Source: Neofusicoccum parvum
Taxonomy: Eukaryota > Ascomycota > Dothideomycetes > Botryosphaeriales > Botryosphaeriaceae
DNA: 64,000 nt
NCBI GenBank assembly: GCA_020912385.1
Contig: CP087207.1
Coordinates: forward strand, 3,224,001 to 3,288,000
Direction of reading: 5' to 3'
Shown here: in pieces, positions 1 to 11,600 of the stretch
Layout of the letters: each line of letters opens with the position of its first letter
How positions within the stretch are numbered: position 1 is the first letter of the stretch
The notes under the pieces: model-generated
What the model was told of the DNA's origin: nothing
What the model saw: the letters and a program-made list of their open reading frames with translations, nothing else
Database searches by the model: none
Made by a program: the position numbers and the translations under genes

Positions 1-3000
1 TCTTGCCTCCACCCGGGAGCCAGTCGACGTCCTCTAGCCAATTTTCGGCAGCCTTCGTATTGACATTCAAGTAGCCGCGCGCGAGCATGGGGCCCTCAAT
101 CAACAGTTCGCCAATGCAGCCCAGAGGCACGAGGCGCCTAATTTCAGTAGGATCAACCACCCAAAAAGCACTGCAGAGAGGGGTACCCAGGTTAGTCGTC
201 TTACCAAACTTACCCAGCGCCGGGTTCCAGGCGCAAATGGAGGCCTCGGCTGGTCCGTACAGGCCGTGCAAAGTGACGACATCCTTCCAGCGGTCAACAG
301 TACGGGGGGCAATGGCCTCGCCACCCAGCGCTAGCACCTGCAGACCAGGAACGTCGGCCGGGTTCAGCATGTCGGCCACCGTCGGCGTCAGGAAAGCCCA
401 GGTTACGCCGAGGGCGTTGATGGCGCCGGCCAGGTCGTTGACACGCGCTTGTTCTGACGGCACGCACACGGTGCCGCCGCGCGTCAGTGTCGTTAGTACG
501 TCCATCACGCCCATGTCGAACGTATACGCGGAGAATGTCAGCACCCGCGTTCCTGGATTGACCAAAAGGCCGTTTCCATAGCCTCCGGTCGTCGTGGCTG
601 TCCCGCCATGCTCCATGACCATGCCTTTGGGCTTTCCCGTGCTGCCGGAGGTGAAGATGACGAAGCTAGCGTTGTGAGGCTTCACTGAGGATACCACGGG
701 CTCTGCCGGAGCAGGTAGCGCGGAGAGGATGTCTTCGTCAATGGAGAGGATGGCAATGGAGAATTCCTGGAGCCTTTCAGCGATTGGGGGCGAGGTGAGG
801 ACGAGCTTGGCCTTTGTATCCTCGAGGACGCTCTGCAGCCGCGCAGAGGGCGCGCCAGGGTCAAGCGGTACGAATGCACCGCCGGCCTGGAGTACTGCAA
901 TCATGGCGACTACAGCCCATGCCGACTTGTTAAAGCAGATCGGCACCAGAACTTCAGGGCCGACACCAAGGCTTTGCAGCCGCAGTGCCAGGCGTGAGGC
1001 ATGGGCACCCAACTGTGCGTACGTAAGATCGCAGTCCCACGAGGCTACGGCGGGCTCGTCTGGGCGGTCTCGGATATGTTCCTCGATAAGCCAGTGTACG
1101 CACGACTGGTTGCGTGGGGGAACTAGGTACCCGGCTGTGAGTTTAGTGAGGTCATTATCACTAATAATCTCGGCGGCTGATGGTGTGGCATCGGGGCTGC
1201 GCAAGATGAAGTCCAAGACTTTGGTAAAAGAGCTCGCCAAGCTGTCGGCCTGGGCTTCGGACATGACGGAAGACTGATAAGCCAGCGAGAATGCCAGGCC
1301 TTTGGCCGTGGAGTCAATGCTCAGCGTGATATCGTACTGCGGGCAAGGTGGTCAATACGTCATGTTTCTGCATATGGGCTTGGCGACTTACCTCGGTGGA
1401 GGCGTAGTTGACCATCTGTTTGAAGCCGATGGTTGAAGCATCGGTCATCTCGCTCGCTGCCGTGTAGTCGATGGACATAAGAGTGTTGAAGAGCGGCCGC
1501 CCTTCCAAACCCAGGGCATTTTGGATCTCCACGAGGGAGCCATGTTGATTTACCAGGCTACGCCCGAGCGTGCTTTGCAGCTTACGGAGCAGGCTGCCGA
1601 AGCTCGTGGAGGCGCCAAAGTCTATCCGGCAAATCAACATGTGGATCAGGGTGCCAACCATAGATTGCAAATTAACGAGAGGTGCATCGCGGCCGGAGGA
1701 AAGAAATCCAAAGCAAACATCATCGGACTGCGTGTAAGTGCGCAGCAGAGTGCCCCACACCGCCTGCATAAGAGTCGCAAATGTTATGCCTTGTGTCTTG
1801 CAGAAACCCTGGAGATTCTGCATTGGACCAATAGCGATGGAAACGGACTTGAGCTCCACCACCTCAGGGACATGATCAGCAACCGACGGGAAATGGCAGG
1901 GGCTGACACCGTGAAGATGGTCGGCCCAGTACTGCAGCGCAGGTTTCGTGGCCTGTCTCTGAAGAAAGGAGATGTAGTCGCTGAACAGAGGAGCCGGTCC
2001 GGGTGGAAGCAGCCCGCTGTATGCAAGGGCAAGGTCCCTGAAAATAACGCCCGCGGACATACCATCCACCACAGCGTGGCTTATCTCCAGCTTGCAGAAT
2101 ACGCGGCCATCGGCTGTCTTGCACACTGTCAAGCGATGGGCGGGTAGAGAATCCTCGACGTGCATAGGCTCCAGAGCATCCAGGACGGGGGTAGCAACCG
2201 TGCCGTTCCTGAAAGGACCTATCCGCACGATTTCCGGCTCGATGTTTCGAAGAACAACCTGATCAAACATGGCTCCCTCGCGGGAGCTCGGGACAAACAC
2301 GGTTCGCAGAGCTGCGTGTCGGCTAACAACGGTCCTCCAAGCATCCTCGAGCATCTCCAGCTTCACCTTTTCAGCTGGGCTGTGGCTCTCCACTTCAAAC
2401 AATCGTTCGATGCGGTAGCTCTCAGGGAATCGGATCCGCGCGAGTAGAATACCTTCTTGAACTGCTGAGCACGGGTAAGCGCCTTCAATTGCCGCGTCTT
2501 GCAACGCTGCCAGCTTGGTTCCGGTGAAGTTATCGAGTTCCTGATAGGTAGAGAAAGATAGAAGTGGGAAGTCGGCCAGGGAGTAGATGGGCGTCGAGCT
2601 GGCCAGTGAAGCAATACCGTCCTGCAGCAACTCCTGGCACAGGTCCACCCAGTTCATGACATCCTCACGGCGTTGAAGATTCCGAGGGTGGTTGAACTCG
2701 AGCGTCACGTGGTTGCGCAGGTCAACCCTAATGGTGATATCAAAAAGGGCCTTAGTCTCGCGCTTAGATATGCCCTTTTGAACGGTATGTCCGTTGGAAT
2801 GTCGGCCATTTCCGTTTGCGTTGCCATTGAGATGAGTCTCACCAACGGGACTGGGAGGTGTGCCGGGTCGGCGCTCATCAACATACTGCACAGCAATCTC
2901 GACGAATGAGGGGCTAGTGACAGAGAATCCTGCGAAAGAGCGCGCTGCGGCACGAACAGCGTCTTTGGTGCGACGCAGGGCCTGCTTGAGATTATCCTCC

Positions 3001-3908
3001 CGTGAGAGTGCCAACTCGACAGGGACTGTCACTGGCTGGGCTGGTGCGTCAGGGTGCGGTCCGATGGCGATTACAGGAGGTAATTCGCGATCGTTGAATA
3101 CCGTCTGGAACGAATGCATGATGGCGGTGAGACAGAGTTCAGCCGGTGTCATATTCATCGTCGGCCCTGAGCCGTCGAGAATCAGACGGGCATCCTGTTC
3201 GGGAATTTCGAAACGACCCGATGCTCCGACTTCATCGGCATGCCAGTCCTGGGGCACGTTCCAGTACACCAGGGTCTCCGGCTTGAGTGCGAAGACATCC
3301 GAGGCGTCGAGAGCAGATTGGGTGGATCCGACGGAGTCAGCTGCGGGAACCATCAAAGAAGCCAATTCAGTGAGAGTTTCACAGCTCAGGATTTCCGGTA
3401 CATTGAGGGTGGTGCCGTCAGCCAGGCATCGCGCCATGACCTCTATAGCGGTAATCGAGTCTCCTCCGAGCTGAATGAAGGACATGGAAGGCCGAGCTTC
3501 GGCCAGCGGCAGCCGCAAAACGTCGGCAACAACCTGACGCAGCTTTTTGGCCATTGGCGAAGCGGATTCATTCTCCTGAGCTTCAGCCTGCATGTCAAGC
3601 AGGCGCAGGCGGACAGCCTCGCCGTCCACGAGGCCGGCACTCGTAAGGGGTAGGTCGTCCAGCAGAACCCATCTCTTCGGAACAAGGCCTTTGCCGCCGT
3701 CATTTTCCAAGCTCTTGATCACATTCCTGCGGATTTCCCTCACGGTAGAGGGGTCCGGCGCATGGCCGTCATGGGATTTGGTCAGGGAAAGCACAACAAC
3801 CGATTGCGCATCTGCCCCGGCCGGGGCCAGGTTCACGACCTTGGCCTGGCGAACTGCTGGTTCCGCCAAAAGCTGCTGCTCCATCGAAAAGAGCAAAGGA
3901 GGTGCCAT
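1..3908 (-). CDS. Non-ribosomal peptide synthetase, N-terminal part (C terminus beyond window edge)
   Basis: Multimodular enzyme that activates amino acids and joins them on carrier domains. I place the start at 3908, just downstream of a TATA-like element near 3951-3957. Residues 1-110 resemble the C-terminal subdomain of an adenylation domain, but the A10 motif is degraded to SAGLVDG, so the usual lysine is lost. A thiolation domain with an intact LGGDSI motif follows (serine near residue 148; bases 3450-3473). Then comes the C-terminal half of an epimerisation-like domain without HHxxxDG, an Asn/Gly-rich linker, and a condensation domain whose HHxxxDG reads SHAVVDG (bases 2061-2081). An intron at 1337-1391 leads into an adenylation domain with TSGSTGKPKG (about 622-652). 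The reading frame is open up to base 1. The visible order is A*-T-E*-C-A. The product is unknown; the amino acid specificity cannot be read reliably here. Confidence 0.9.
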
Positions 3909-4881
3909 TGTGGGGGGGTGGAATGAGAGGATTACGTTTGTAGGGTTAGCGGTATAAATGGGCAAAGCGAAAAAGGAGAGACAATGGGAACGGTGTCGGC
4001 AAGTTGCAGCAGCGACGGTGGAAGTCAACGAGAGCGAAGCGTGACAATGGCAAAGGGACACATCAAGTCAAGAATAGCATGTACAAACCATGCGGGCCAT
4101 GCTGACCAACTGCTCGACGGCGTAGGCTCGAGCACAGAGCCGTTGTGGTTATTCGTGGAGCTACTTAGCGGTGCACCGCGCCGGATTGGCCAATGGTAAG
4201 GGCGATCGAGCTGGACCGTAGTAAGACCTTTGTTAGCCTTGTGCGCATTCACGTAAGGACCACCAGCCTTGCGGCTGAAGGGAGAGGGTCAGGCGAAGCC
4301 GGGGGTTCCGCCAAACGCAGGCGAGCCAATGAAAGCGCACTCCACGTAATGCGGCCGGTGTCTGCTGGGGGTCGGGGCAGGTCTGAGTAAGAGCCGCGAG
4401 CCAGCAGTGGCCAGTGTGCAAGCTCCAAGGCGAGCTTAAAGCGTCTCGATCGAGGCATGAAGCGCTGCGATTCAGAAAGCGGAAACACTGGTGAGAGTTT
4501 CGCAGCGGAAAAGCGACAATCGCGGCAAGGACCCTGTCGAGCACACGATGCAGCGTGCGCGTGGCGGAGCGGGCCTGACGGCGCGGGATGGATACGACGG
4601 CCTGCTGGGCTTCATGATGGTGGCAGATGCGATTGCGGGTGTGGCAGGCTTTGTGGTTCTGGAAGCGCGGAGGAGCACAGTGTCGCGAGCGTCACGCGTG
4701 GCAGTTTGGCGTTTGGCGGGCGTCGGAGCGCTAGTCCATTTGCAGCCTAGTGTAGATGCTTAAAGCCGTTGCCGCACTCCCTCCTGCCCCGCCCAAGACA
4801 GCGTCTCCCCCACATCGTGGTAGTCTGAGAACAGGCAAAGAACGCGCAAATGCCGGCCGGCAAGCAGCGGGCCCCCTTCAC
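3909..4881. promoter_or_regulatory. Upstream region of the NRPS gene
   Basis: There is no convincing coding potential here. It carries a TATA-like element near 3951-3957 in the orientation of the NRPS gene. At about 4184-4193 is the palindrome ATTGGCCAAT, two CCAAT boxes back to back some 280 bp upstream of the NRPS start, and a further CCAAT lies near 4325. The rest, up to 4881, would hold the 3' end of the Rossmann-protein gene. Confidence 0.45.
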
Positions 4882-5734
4882 TTACGTCGCCTTCTTCTCC
4901 TTCATGTAGCTAGCCATTCCAACCACCCCAATGCAGCGGCCGCCATGCGACGCGCCTGCGACGGTCATGTCGGCCCCGTCGCCGTACGCCAGCTCTGTCA
5001 GAACCGTGCCCAGATCCTCCGACCGCGTTACCTGCACCGACCCGAAGAACCGGAAGACCGGGATCAGCAGCCAGTTGCTGAACTTCTTGGGCAGCGGCAG
5101 CGGGTACCGGATGTACGCGTGCACTGCCGTGTGGTACGAGTAGTCGATGAGCGCCGGCCGCACCGAGAAGACGCTGAGCGACGGCGTGTCCTCGCCCAGC
5201 TTCAGCAGCTTCTCCTCGGCCCGGAATTTGACGTCGTACGCGTAGATCCGCCGGCTACCTGCCTCGTCGACGCCGTCGTCTGCAAGCGTCAGCCAATCCA
5301 GCCCGGCCCCGCGCGACCAGGTGCAACCTACGGGAGACGTAGATGAAGTTGAAGCTGTCGCTCAGCGTCGAGTATGCCTTTGCCGCGATCGCGGGCAGCT
5401 CGATGTGCGCGTACTCGTACTCGCTGCCGCTATCAGCATGCTGTCCTGCCGCGCGGGCTGAGGGGTGCGCTGCAACTCACTCTTTTGTCACGGACATCAT
5501 GGGCGGCCCGAGAGCCCAGACGCAGCCCTGCGCCCCCTTCAGCTTTGCCAAAGTCGCCTCGTCATAGCTGCCCACGTCCTCCTGCAGGATGACCTCCGCC
5601 TTCGCGTGCCCGTCGGCCTGCGGCACCGCCTTGCGGCTGATGATCGAGATCTTGGTGACGGCGGGGTCATTGAGCATCATGTCGAGCGCGACGGAGCCAA
5701 TCAGCCCCGTCGCCCCGGTCAGAAGGAGATGCAT
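4882..5734 (-). CDS. Small NAD(P)-binding Rossmann protein (NmrA/HTATIP2-like)
   Basis: The spliced protein has 249 residues in three exons, with introns at about 5430-5480 and 5280-5331, both GT-AG and about 51 nt. It opens with the nucleotide-binding motif TGATGLIG at residues 5-12, followed by an extended SDR-like pattern (FNFIYVS; YAYDVKFRAEEKLL, where the YxxxK pair is YDVKF). The C-terminal part, with SVFSVRPALIDY and hydrophobic stretches, matches the oxidoreductase-HTATIP2-like family common in fungi. It probably binds NAD(P)H; the substrate is unknown. It sits between the NRPS and a bZIP-related gene on the same strand, so it may belong to the cluster as a tailoring reductase, but the family is also common in unrelated contexts. 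A TATA-like element lies at about 5793-5799, roughly 60 bp upstream of the start. Confidence 0.75.
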
Positions 5735-6150
5735 GGTGGTGGGATGGGCAGTGAGGAGTTGAAGCTGCCCGAGGCGCCCGCAAACGGACGCCCGCTATAT
5801 CACTCGCTGATGCTCACGGTGCTGCGCCCATCCCCGCGCCGGGCCTGTGGCACCGCTCGAGCGGCCGCAAGCTGAGCTTCCAGCGCGTGGCGCCGGCCCA
5901 GGAGCCGGCCGGGAGCTCGCGGCCTGCATTACTGTCTGCCAGCCGGACACTAAGCCACCCCGGCCTGGGCCGATCATGTCGCTCACGCCCGTACTCGTAT
6001 CCGACGTCCAATCACGAGCCTTCTACGGGCTAGGTCTAAGTCGCAGTTTGACTTGTCCTGCTACATGCTTTGTACGTAGTATTGACGCCATTATTTACAT
6101 TCGCATCGAGCGAGCGTCGACGGAACTGGGCTGCCACGAGATTCCCGTTC
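5735..6150. other. Intergenic, 416 bp
   Basis: No gene is seen. It holds the promoter of the Rossmann-protein gene (TATA-like element near 5793-5799, reading toward the minus strand) and the 3' end of the bZIP-related gene. Confidence 0.4.
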
Positions 6151-6883
6151 TCATGACGCATCACCCCATTCGTGCGCCTGGTTCGTGAAAAGGCAGGAAC
6201 GGAGCCCATTGATCAACTCTCGCTGTGGAGCCCGGCCTGCGACATGAAGCAGCATTACCGAGGCCAGCACAATCCGCGAGTGGTCATGCATGTTCAGCGC
6301 CTCGTTGCTTTGTATCAGAGTTGTCAGGAATGCCCATAGATTTGGAAGCTGTCCGCTGAGTCAGCTTTCGCACACAGAGTAGGATGTGAGTGTCGCTGAC
6401 CTCGTTTTGAATCACTCTGTAGACGGATGGCGTTGATGAGCCTTGGGGGTTCGCGGTCGAATTCGAAAATTCCATGGCTGTGTTCCGCAGGCGTTCCTGC
6501 AGCTCCCCGTTTCTGCTCGAGTCTCTCAGCTCCTCCACCAGCAGACTCTCCGCAGTGCGTAGGATTTCATGTTGGAACCCTTCTTTTTCCCACGCAGACC
6601 AATTTCTCGCACTGCTCCGCAAGCCTGCGACGATCCCTGGTAGGTGGCGTTTCCGGCTGATGCGCTGATGGTTGGATAAGGACGTGTTCGAGCAGAAATC
6701 TGCGGTATAATACTGTGCCGCAAGGGAGTCCAGGCTGTCGAATCCGACTGTCCTTGCACATTCCAGCACATGATCCAATCGATCGTCCAACGGCATGTGT
6801 TCCCCCACCTGCGTACCTGCCTCCCGTGGTGGCATGTGAGAGACGTCCAGACCCTTGGCTCTTTGAATGGGTTCGGATGGCAT
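6151..6883 (-). CDS. bZIP-factor C-terminal-domain protein lacking the bZIP
   Basis: I assembled two exons: 6883-6401 and 6348-6151, with a 52-nt intron (GTCAGC donor, ACAG acceptor). The protein has 226 residues. The first ATG in frame is at 6883; the open frame upstream begins only at a GTG. The core (DDRLDHVLECARTVGFDS, then AAQYYTADF and WSAWEKEGF) is clearly related to the C-terminal domain of the bZIP factor at 28451-30333. The second exon (starting LPNLWAFLTTLIQ, ending in LRSCLFTNQ) matches the last exon of that gene, and the intron sits at the same place after QNE. No basic region or leucine zipper is found upstream; bases 6968-8600 have no matching frame. It may be a regulator that lost its DNA-binding domain, such as a competitor or partner of the full factor. 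That role is inference. Confidence 0.75.
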
Positions 6884-8695
6884 TCTGTAGTTGCTTTGTA
6901 TGTCTTTTGAGCGAATTTGAAGAAGTGAGTGAGGATTCCTGAGCGCGAGGTAGAGGATTGTGCTCACTGAAAGGAAAGGAGGCTCACCCTATATCTACCC
7001 CGTGCAGGGCGATTCTACGCTTAGAAGCTTCGTTGTTAACTGTGGCAGTGAACATGCTTCACCGATGGTCGATCCTATAGTCCTGTAACCCTAGATGCGT
7101 GGCGAAGCTCTATGTGTGTCCAAATCGGGTTGGTCATCGATAGTCAAATGTAGCTCAAGCTGATCGCTACTCGTTTATGCTTTTTGACTCAGCCGACCCC
7201 ATCAGGCTTTCTACCCCACTGCAGCTCAAACAGACGATCTCATTAGCTAGCTCGGTCCGTTTAGACCGCTTGACTTTCCGCAGGCGTGCGCACATGCGCT
7301 GCGCCCTCTGCAGTGTGTTCGAGACATACGAACAAGGACAGCATCATTGCCATTCAAGGCTCAGATACCAGGCTATATCTTTGTAGCCTTGCTCATTAAA
7401 GTCCATTGAGTTTTGAGACCATCTGCAGGATACTGGAACCTGAAGATCAGTTGGCAGTATTGCGACTCCTCATTGAAAAATGCCAGGCATTGCAAAACTG
7501 ACCAGTAGCACCGTAATCGTTCACAATCGCAGGGAAGCGTAGACACATGACATATATTGCCGATAATTTCATACATGACATGATGGCACACGGTCGTGGT
7601 GCAACAGAGAGAGCATCTTCACATCAACTTGTGCATCAATGCCTATATAGATACACCAGTCTTTTATCAGACAAATATTTCATTTTTTTTAAACTCGTTC
7701 TCAGAGATCGCACTTTGAACTCATTGTTTTGCAGGCGAGACCCGCAAAATAGTCAAATTCGTTAGCATCGGAGTAGGCTCATGATTCGGATCCGGAGGTG
7801 CGCTCAGTTTTACCATAGGGCAGCCGGATGTTGGAATTGCCTCATATATTATGTCAGCCAATCTTACGTGATAGGGTCACTCACTTGGATGATTACCGGT
7901 GAGTACGTGCCCAATCATGTACTCGTTGTTCAGTCGAGCTCGCTAGCCAGGACAGGCCCTTGAACCCCGCATTTGGCATTCCACATGCACTCAACGTTCC
8001 TACGTAGCTCTATCAGAATTATTTCAGCTTTCCGGCTCATTGAGGAGCGTTTGATCAGTGCTTCGTCTCTCTTGCGATTCATCCGGCCTGTTCCGAGTCA
8101 TAGCGGTCATTACTCAATGAGTAGACCAATGTCTGTTGTCACGCATGTCAACTTAACCAAAATTTGCAGAGAAGGGTTCCATATAATCGTACTTCAAGTC
8201 AAATAGAAAAAGCAAAATGTTATGCGAGAGAAGCCCCAAGCCCGTTTTGACAGTGAAAACAAACTGTGGTCTTTCTGCAACCCTAACGCTCAATTCTCGT
8301 ACAATGAGAGTGCACAGTCCCTATAAAACCACCAGGCTTGAAGAGACTGGAGCACGATTAAAACTTTCTATCCTTCGCTTGAGTCTATAACATGTAGTGA
8401 CAACAACTTCCAAAGATACGTTATAGTCCTTCAAAATTTCTACACAATTAAAGACATGTTTGAATTTTCCATCCGCCCGTGAAATCAATCGTACTAACAG
8501 TCAGTGAGACTCATGGTAGCTAAAACTTTACTTACGGCTCGGATGGAATTCTAATAGCAGCCATTATGTTCCTAACAACAGTTGAACGCCAAATCCCGTG
8601 AGCAGTAATCGAGGCTATGTACAATCTCTAGGTTTCCAGTTGCTCCAGGGCGCCTCCAGCTCCAAACCCATCACGGACCTACGCATCCCTCAAGC
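6884..8695. other. AT-rich intergenic stretch, 1.8 kb, no gene seen
   Basis: Only short, unconvincing frames occur. A TATA-like element sits about 6990-6997 in the orientation of the bZIP-related gene. One TGACTCA (AP-1 type) lies at 7185-7191, about 300 bp upstream of that gene; single sites of this kind are expected by chance several times in 64 kb. The remainder, up to the stop of the FAS gene, has no recognisable element. Confidence 0.4.
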
Positions 8696-11600
8696 TCAGA
8701 AATTCACCACATCGTCCAGAGTGGCCGCATACTCCCCGTCAGCACCGAGCACGGCGCGCACGGTCGGATCCGTTAAAACGGCCACCTCATCCTGCGCAGA
8801 ATAGGGCGGCTTGTCCTTCGCCTTGAACATATCATTGTTAATCAACGACTTAGACCAAGCCTTGTACGCGCGCCTCATGCGCTGCTCCGTCTTCGCCTGA
8901 TATCTGACAAACTCGTCCTGTTCGACCGTCGCGAAGAGGTATTTCGGATGGACGCCGATGGCCTGGCCAGCCTTCTGGCCGAAGCCGAACGAGGTCAGCG
9001 AGAAGGCCTTGACGCCAGCGGTCTGCACGCCGCGGGCCAAGAAGGCGAGGTTGTGGTACTGCTCGAGGTCCTTGTCCACGTTGTCCGCGTTCCTGTTTCC
9101 GGGCACGAAGCCCGAGTCTAGCATCTGCAGGCAGCCGTTCAGCATCCAGGCGCCGGCGGCGCCCTTGGAGTGGCCGGTCAGGTACTTCTGGCAGACGGCC
9201 AGGACGGGGTTGCCCAGGGAGCGGCCGAGCAGACGCAGCTGCTCGTGCACGATGCGGCTCTCGTTGGAGTCGTTCTTCCTGGTCGAGGTGCCGTGCAACG
9301 AGGCGACGGTGATGTCGTCGATGGTCAGCCCCCAGACTGCCAGGGCGCCGCGGATGGGCGAGATGCGGGCGTCGCCCTTCCAGAACAGGTTGCCGTACGT
9401 GGCGAGCGCCTCCCTGCGCTGCTGCTCCACCTCGGCGGCGACTTCGCGCACGCGGGTGCGCAGGTATTCGGGCGCGTCGGGGACGTGGTGGAGCTTGCGC
9501 AGGCTGGCCATCTCCTGGTGCATGAACTCGAGCTCCTCGCGCTGCCACTCGTCGATCTGGGCCTGCCGCAGCTCCAGCCGCCGCCGGCGGTACGCAAGGC
9601 TCAGCGTTGATGGCGCGAACGGCTGGGCTGGCGCCTCGCGCGCGTTGCCCAGCAGTCCGATGCCCGGCGCGGGAACCGATCGGCCTGCCTTGTCCGCCGC
9701 CAGCTCCACCAGCGCCACCACTCCGTACACCGGGAGCCCCATGTCCAGCGCTAGCCGCGCGCTCGTCACAACCTGCACGCCCGCCCCTGCTGCCTCGACG
9801 AAGCCGCTGCGCGTCGACGCAGTCGGCCGCGACATGTCGCCTGGGGCGCGACCCCTGAGCAGCTCGGCCTCGGCGTCGACAGTGGCCTTCATGTTGCGGA
9901 ACTCGGCAGACACGTCGTCGTGCAGGTCGTCGTAGCCGCCCACCAGGCACATCTTTGCCTTGCCGCTCATGATGGTCTCGTACCCGCTCTCCAGCGACTC
10001 GAGGCTGGTGGCACACGCGCCGACTGGCGTCTTGATCGGGCCCGACGCCGACAGGAAGAGAAGGTTGATCCACGCGGCTGGCGTGTTGTGGAATGTCTCC
10101 TGTAGAATGTCGTCCTGGACCGTCTCGTTCACGCCACGTCCGTTGAGCATGGCCTTGGCTGACCGGACGGGTCCGATGGCGGTGCCGATGCAGTTGCCGA
10201 CCTCTGAGACGTGGATGTACTGGTAGAACTCATACGGGTCGGTGACGCCGGCGGAGAGGAATGCTTCGGCAGTGCACGCCAGCAGATACAGCGTTACGGG
10301 ATCCGTCTGCGAGATGATGTCTTCGGAGATGCCGTACGTGCGTGGGTTCCACCCCGTTGGGAGCTGGCCCTCCACTCTCCGCCCGGTCACCACCGCCTTC
10401 GGTATGCGCAGCACCGCCCCTTTCCGGAACCGCACATGGCATTCTGTAGAACCAGGCATAGCCGAGATGTCCACTTTTTCTCCATGCTCGCGTTTGAAGT
10501 CCTCAGCTGTCTCGCGGGGCGCCTCGAACGGGTCGAGGTCTCTTTGGACGACAACCTCGTGCAGGACATGGCTGACTCCGTTGTCCTCCTTCTCGACCAG
10601 CCTTATGCCGCTGTGCTCCAGGATGCGCGATTCGAGCTTCTGCTTTATCTCCCTCTCTGCCAGCGGTGACTTGGTCGCAGCATCAATCCAGCCGCAGTAC
10701 TGTTTGCCTTGTAGCGGGCCGTTGTGATGCTTGATTAGGCCCATGATCCACGCCATCTCAATGCAGCCCTGAACCGAAAAGGCCCCCTCGGACTCCATCT
10801 CCCATCTGGTCCGGGCATTCCCCAGCGGCCCCAGCTCCGAGTAGCCGGCGACCACCACCACCTTGTCGAGGTCCACCATGCCCTTCAGCTCCTTGCTCAG
10901 AGGTCTGATCTCGCCTTCGTAGTCCGGCAGCACCGGCCCCTTGAAGCCAAGGTTCCCGCGCGGTTCGATTGCATCATTGCTTGCTCCGGCGGCCACTCCC
11001 CCGCCAACCACAGAGCCGTCCCTGACCGCGTCGTTGAAGACAGCCCGGCGAACCTCGCAGGTCCCGTTCAGGTCCTTCCGCACCCTGTCGATCAGCTCCT
11101 TCAGGTCCCTCACGCTGCCCAGCCCGCCATCCAGACTGGCGCGCAGCGGCTCCTCCTGGCAGCGGTCCCTGACGGCCGGCGCCATCAGGCCGAGGATGTT
11201 GAGCGCCATCTCCGGGCGCGAGAACGTGCGGACGCCGTACGCCTCGACGCCGCTGGCGACAGCATCGTTGTCGTCCATCAGGCCGGTCCCGCGGGTCCAC
11301 CCGATCGAGGCGCCGCAGACGGACAGGTACTCGGCCCAGCCCTCGGATGCCCACTTGTCCATCAACGACTCCAGCGCCAGCTTGGACTCGGCGTAGAGCC
11401 CGTCGTGCCCAAAGGCGCCGTGGTTGGGCGACAGCGGCAGTACCACGTGCGCCGGCCGCGTGGTGCTGCCCCGCGCCATCTTCTGCCGCTTCACTGCGCC
11501 GAGGAGCCGCACCGTGCTGGTGAGCATGACGCGGTGCGCCAGCTCCGACCGCCCGTCGATGCCGTCGATGTCGCGCCCGTTCTCCGGAAGCGCTGCGAAC

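Noticed and set aside
7185..7191. TGACTCA upstream of the bZIP-less paralogue, and TGAGTCA at 14315-14321 upstream of FAS
   Set aside because: About eight such heptamers are expected by chance in the window; without the palindromic context of the 60133 site they carry little weight.
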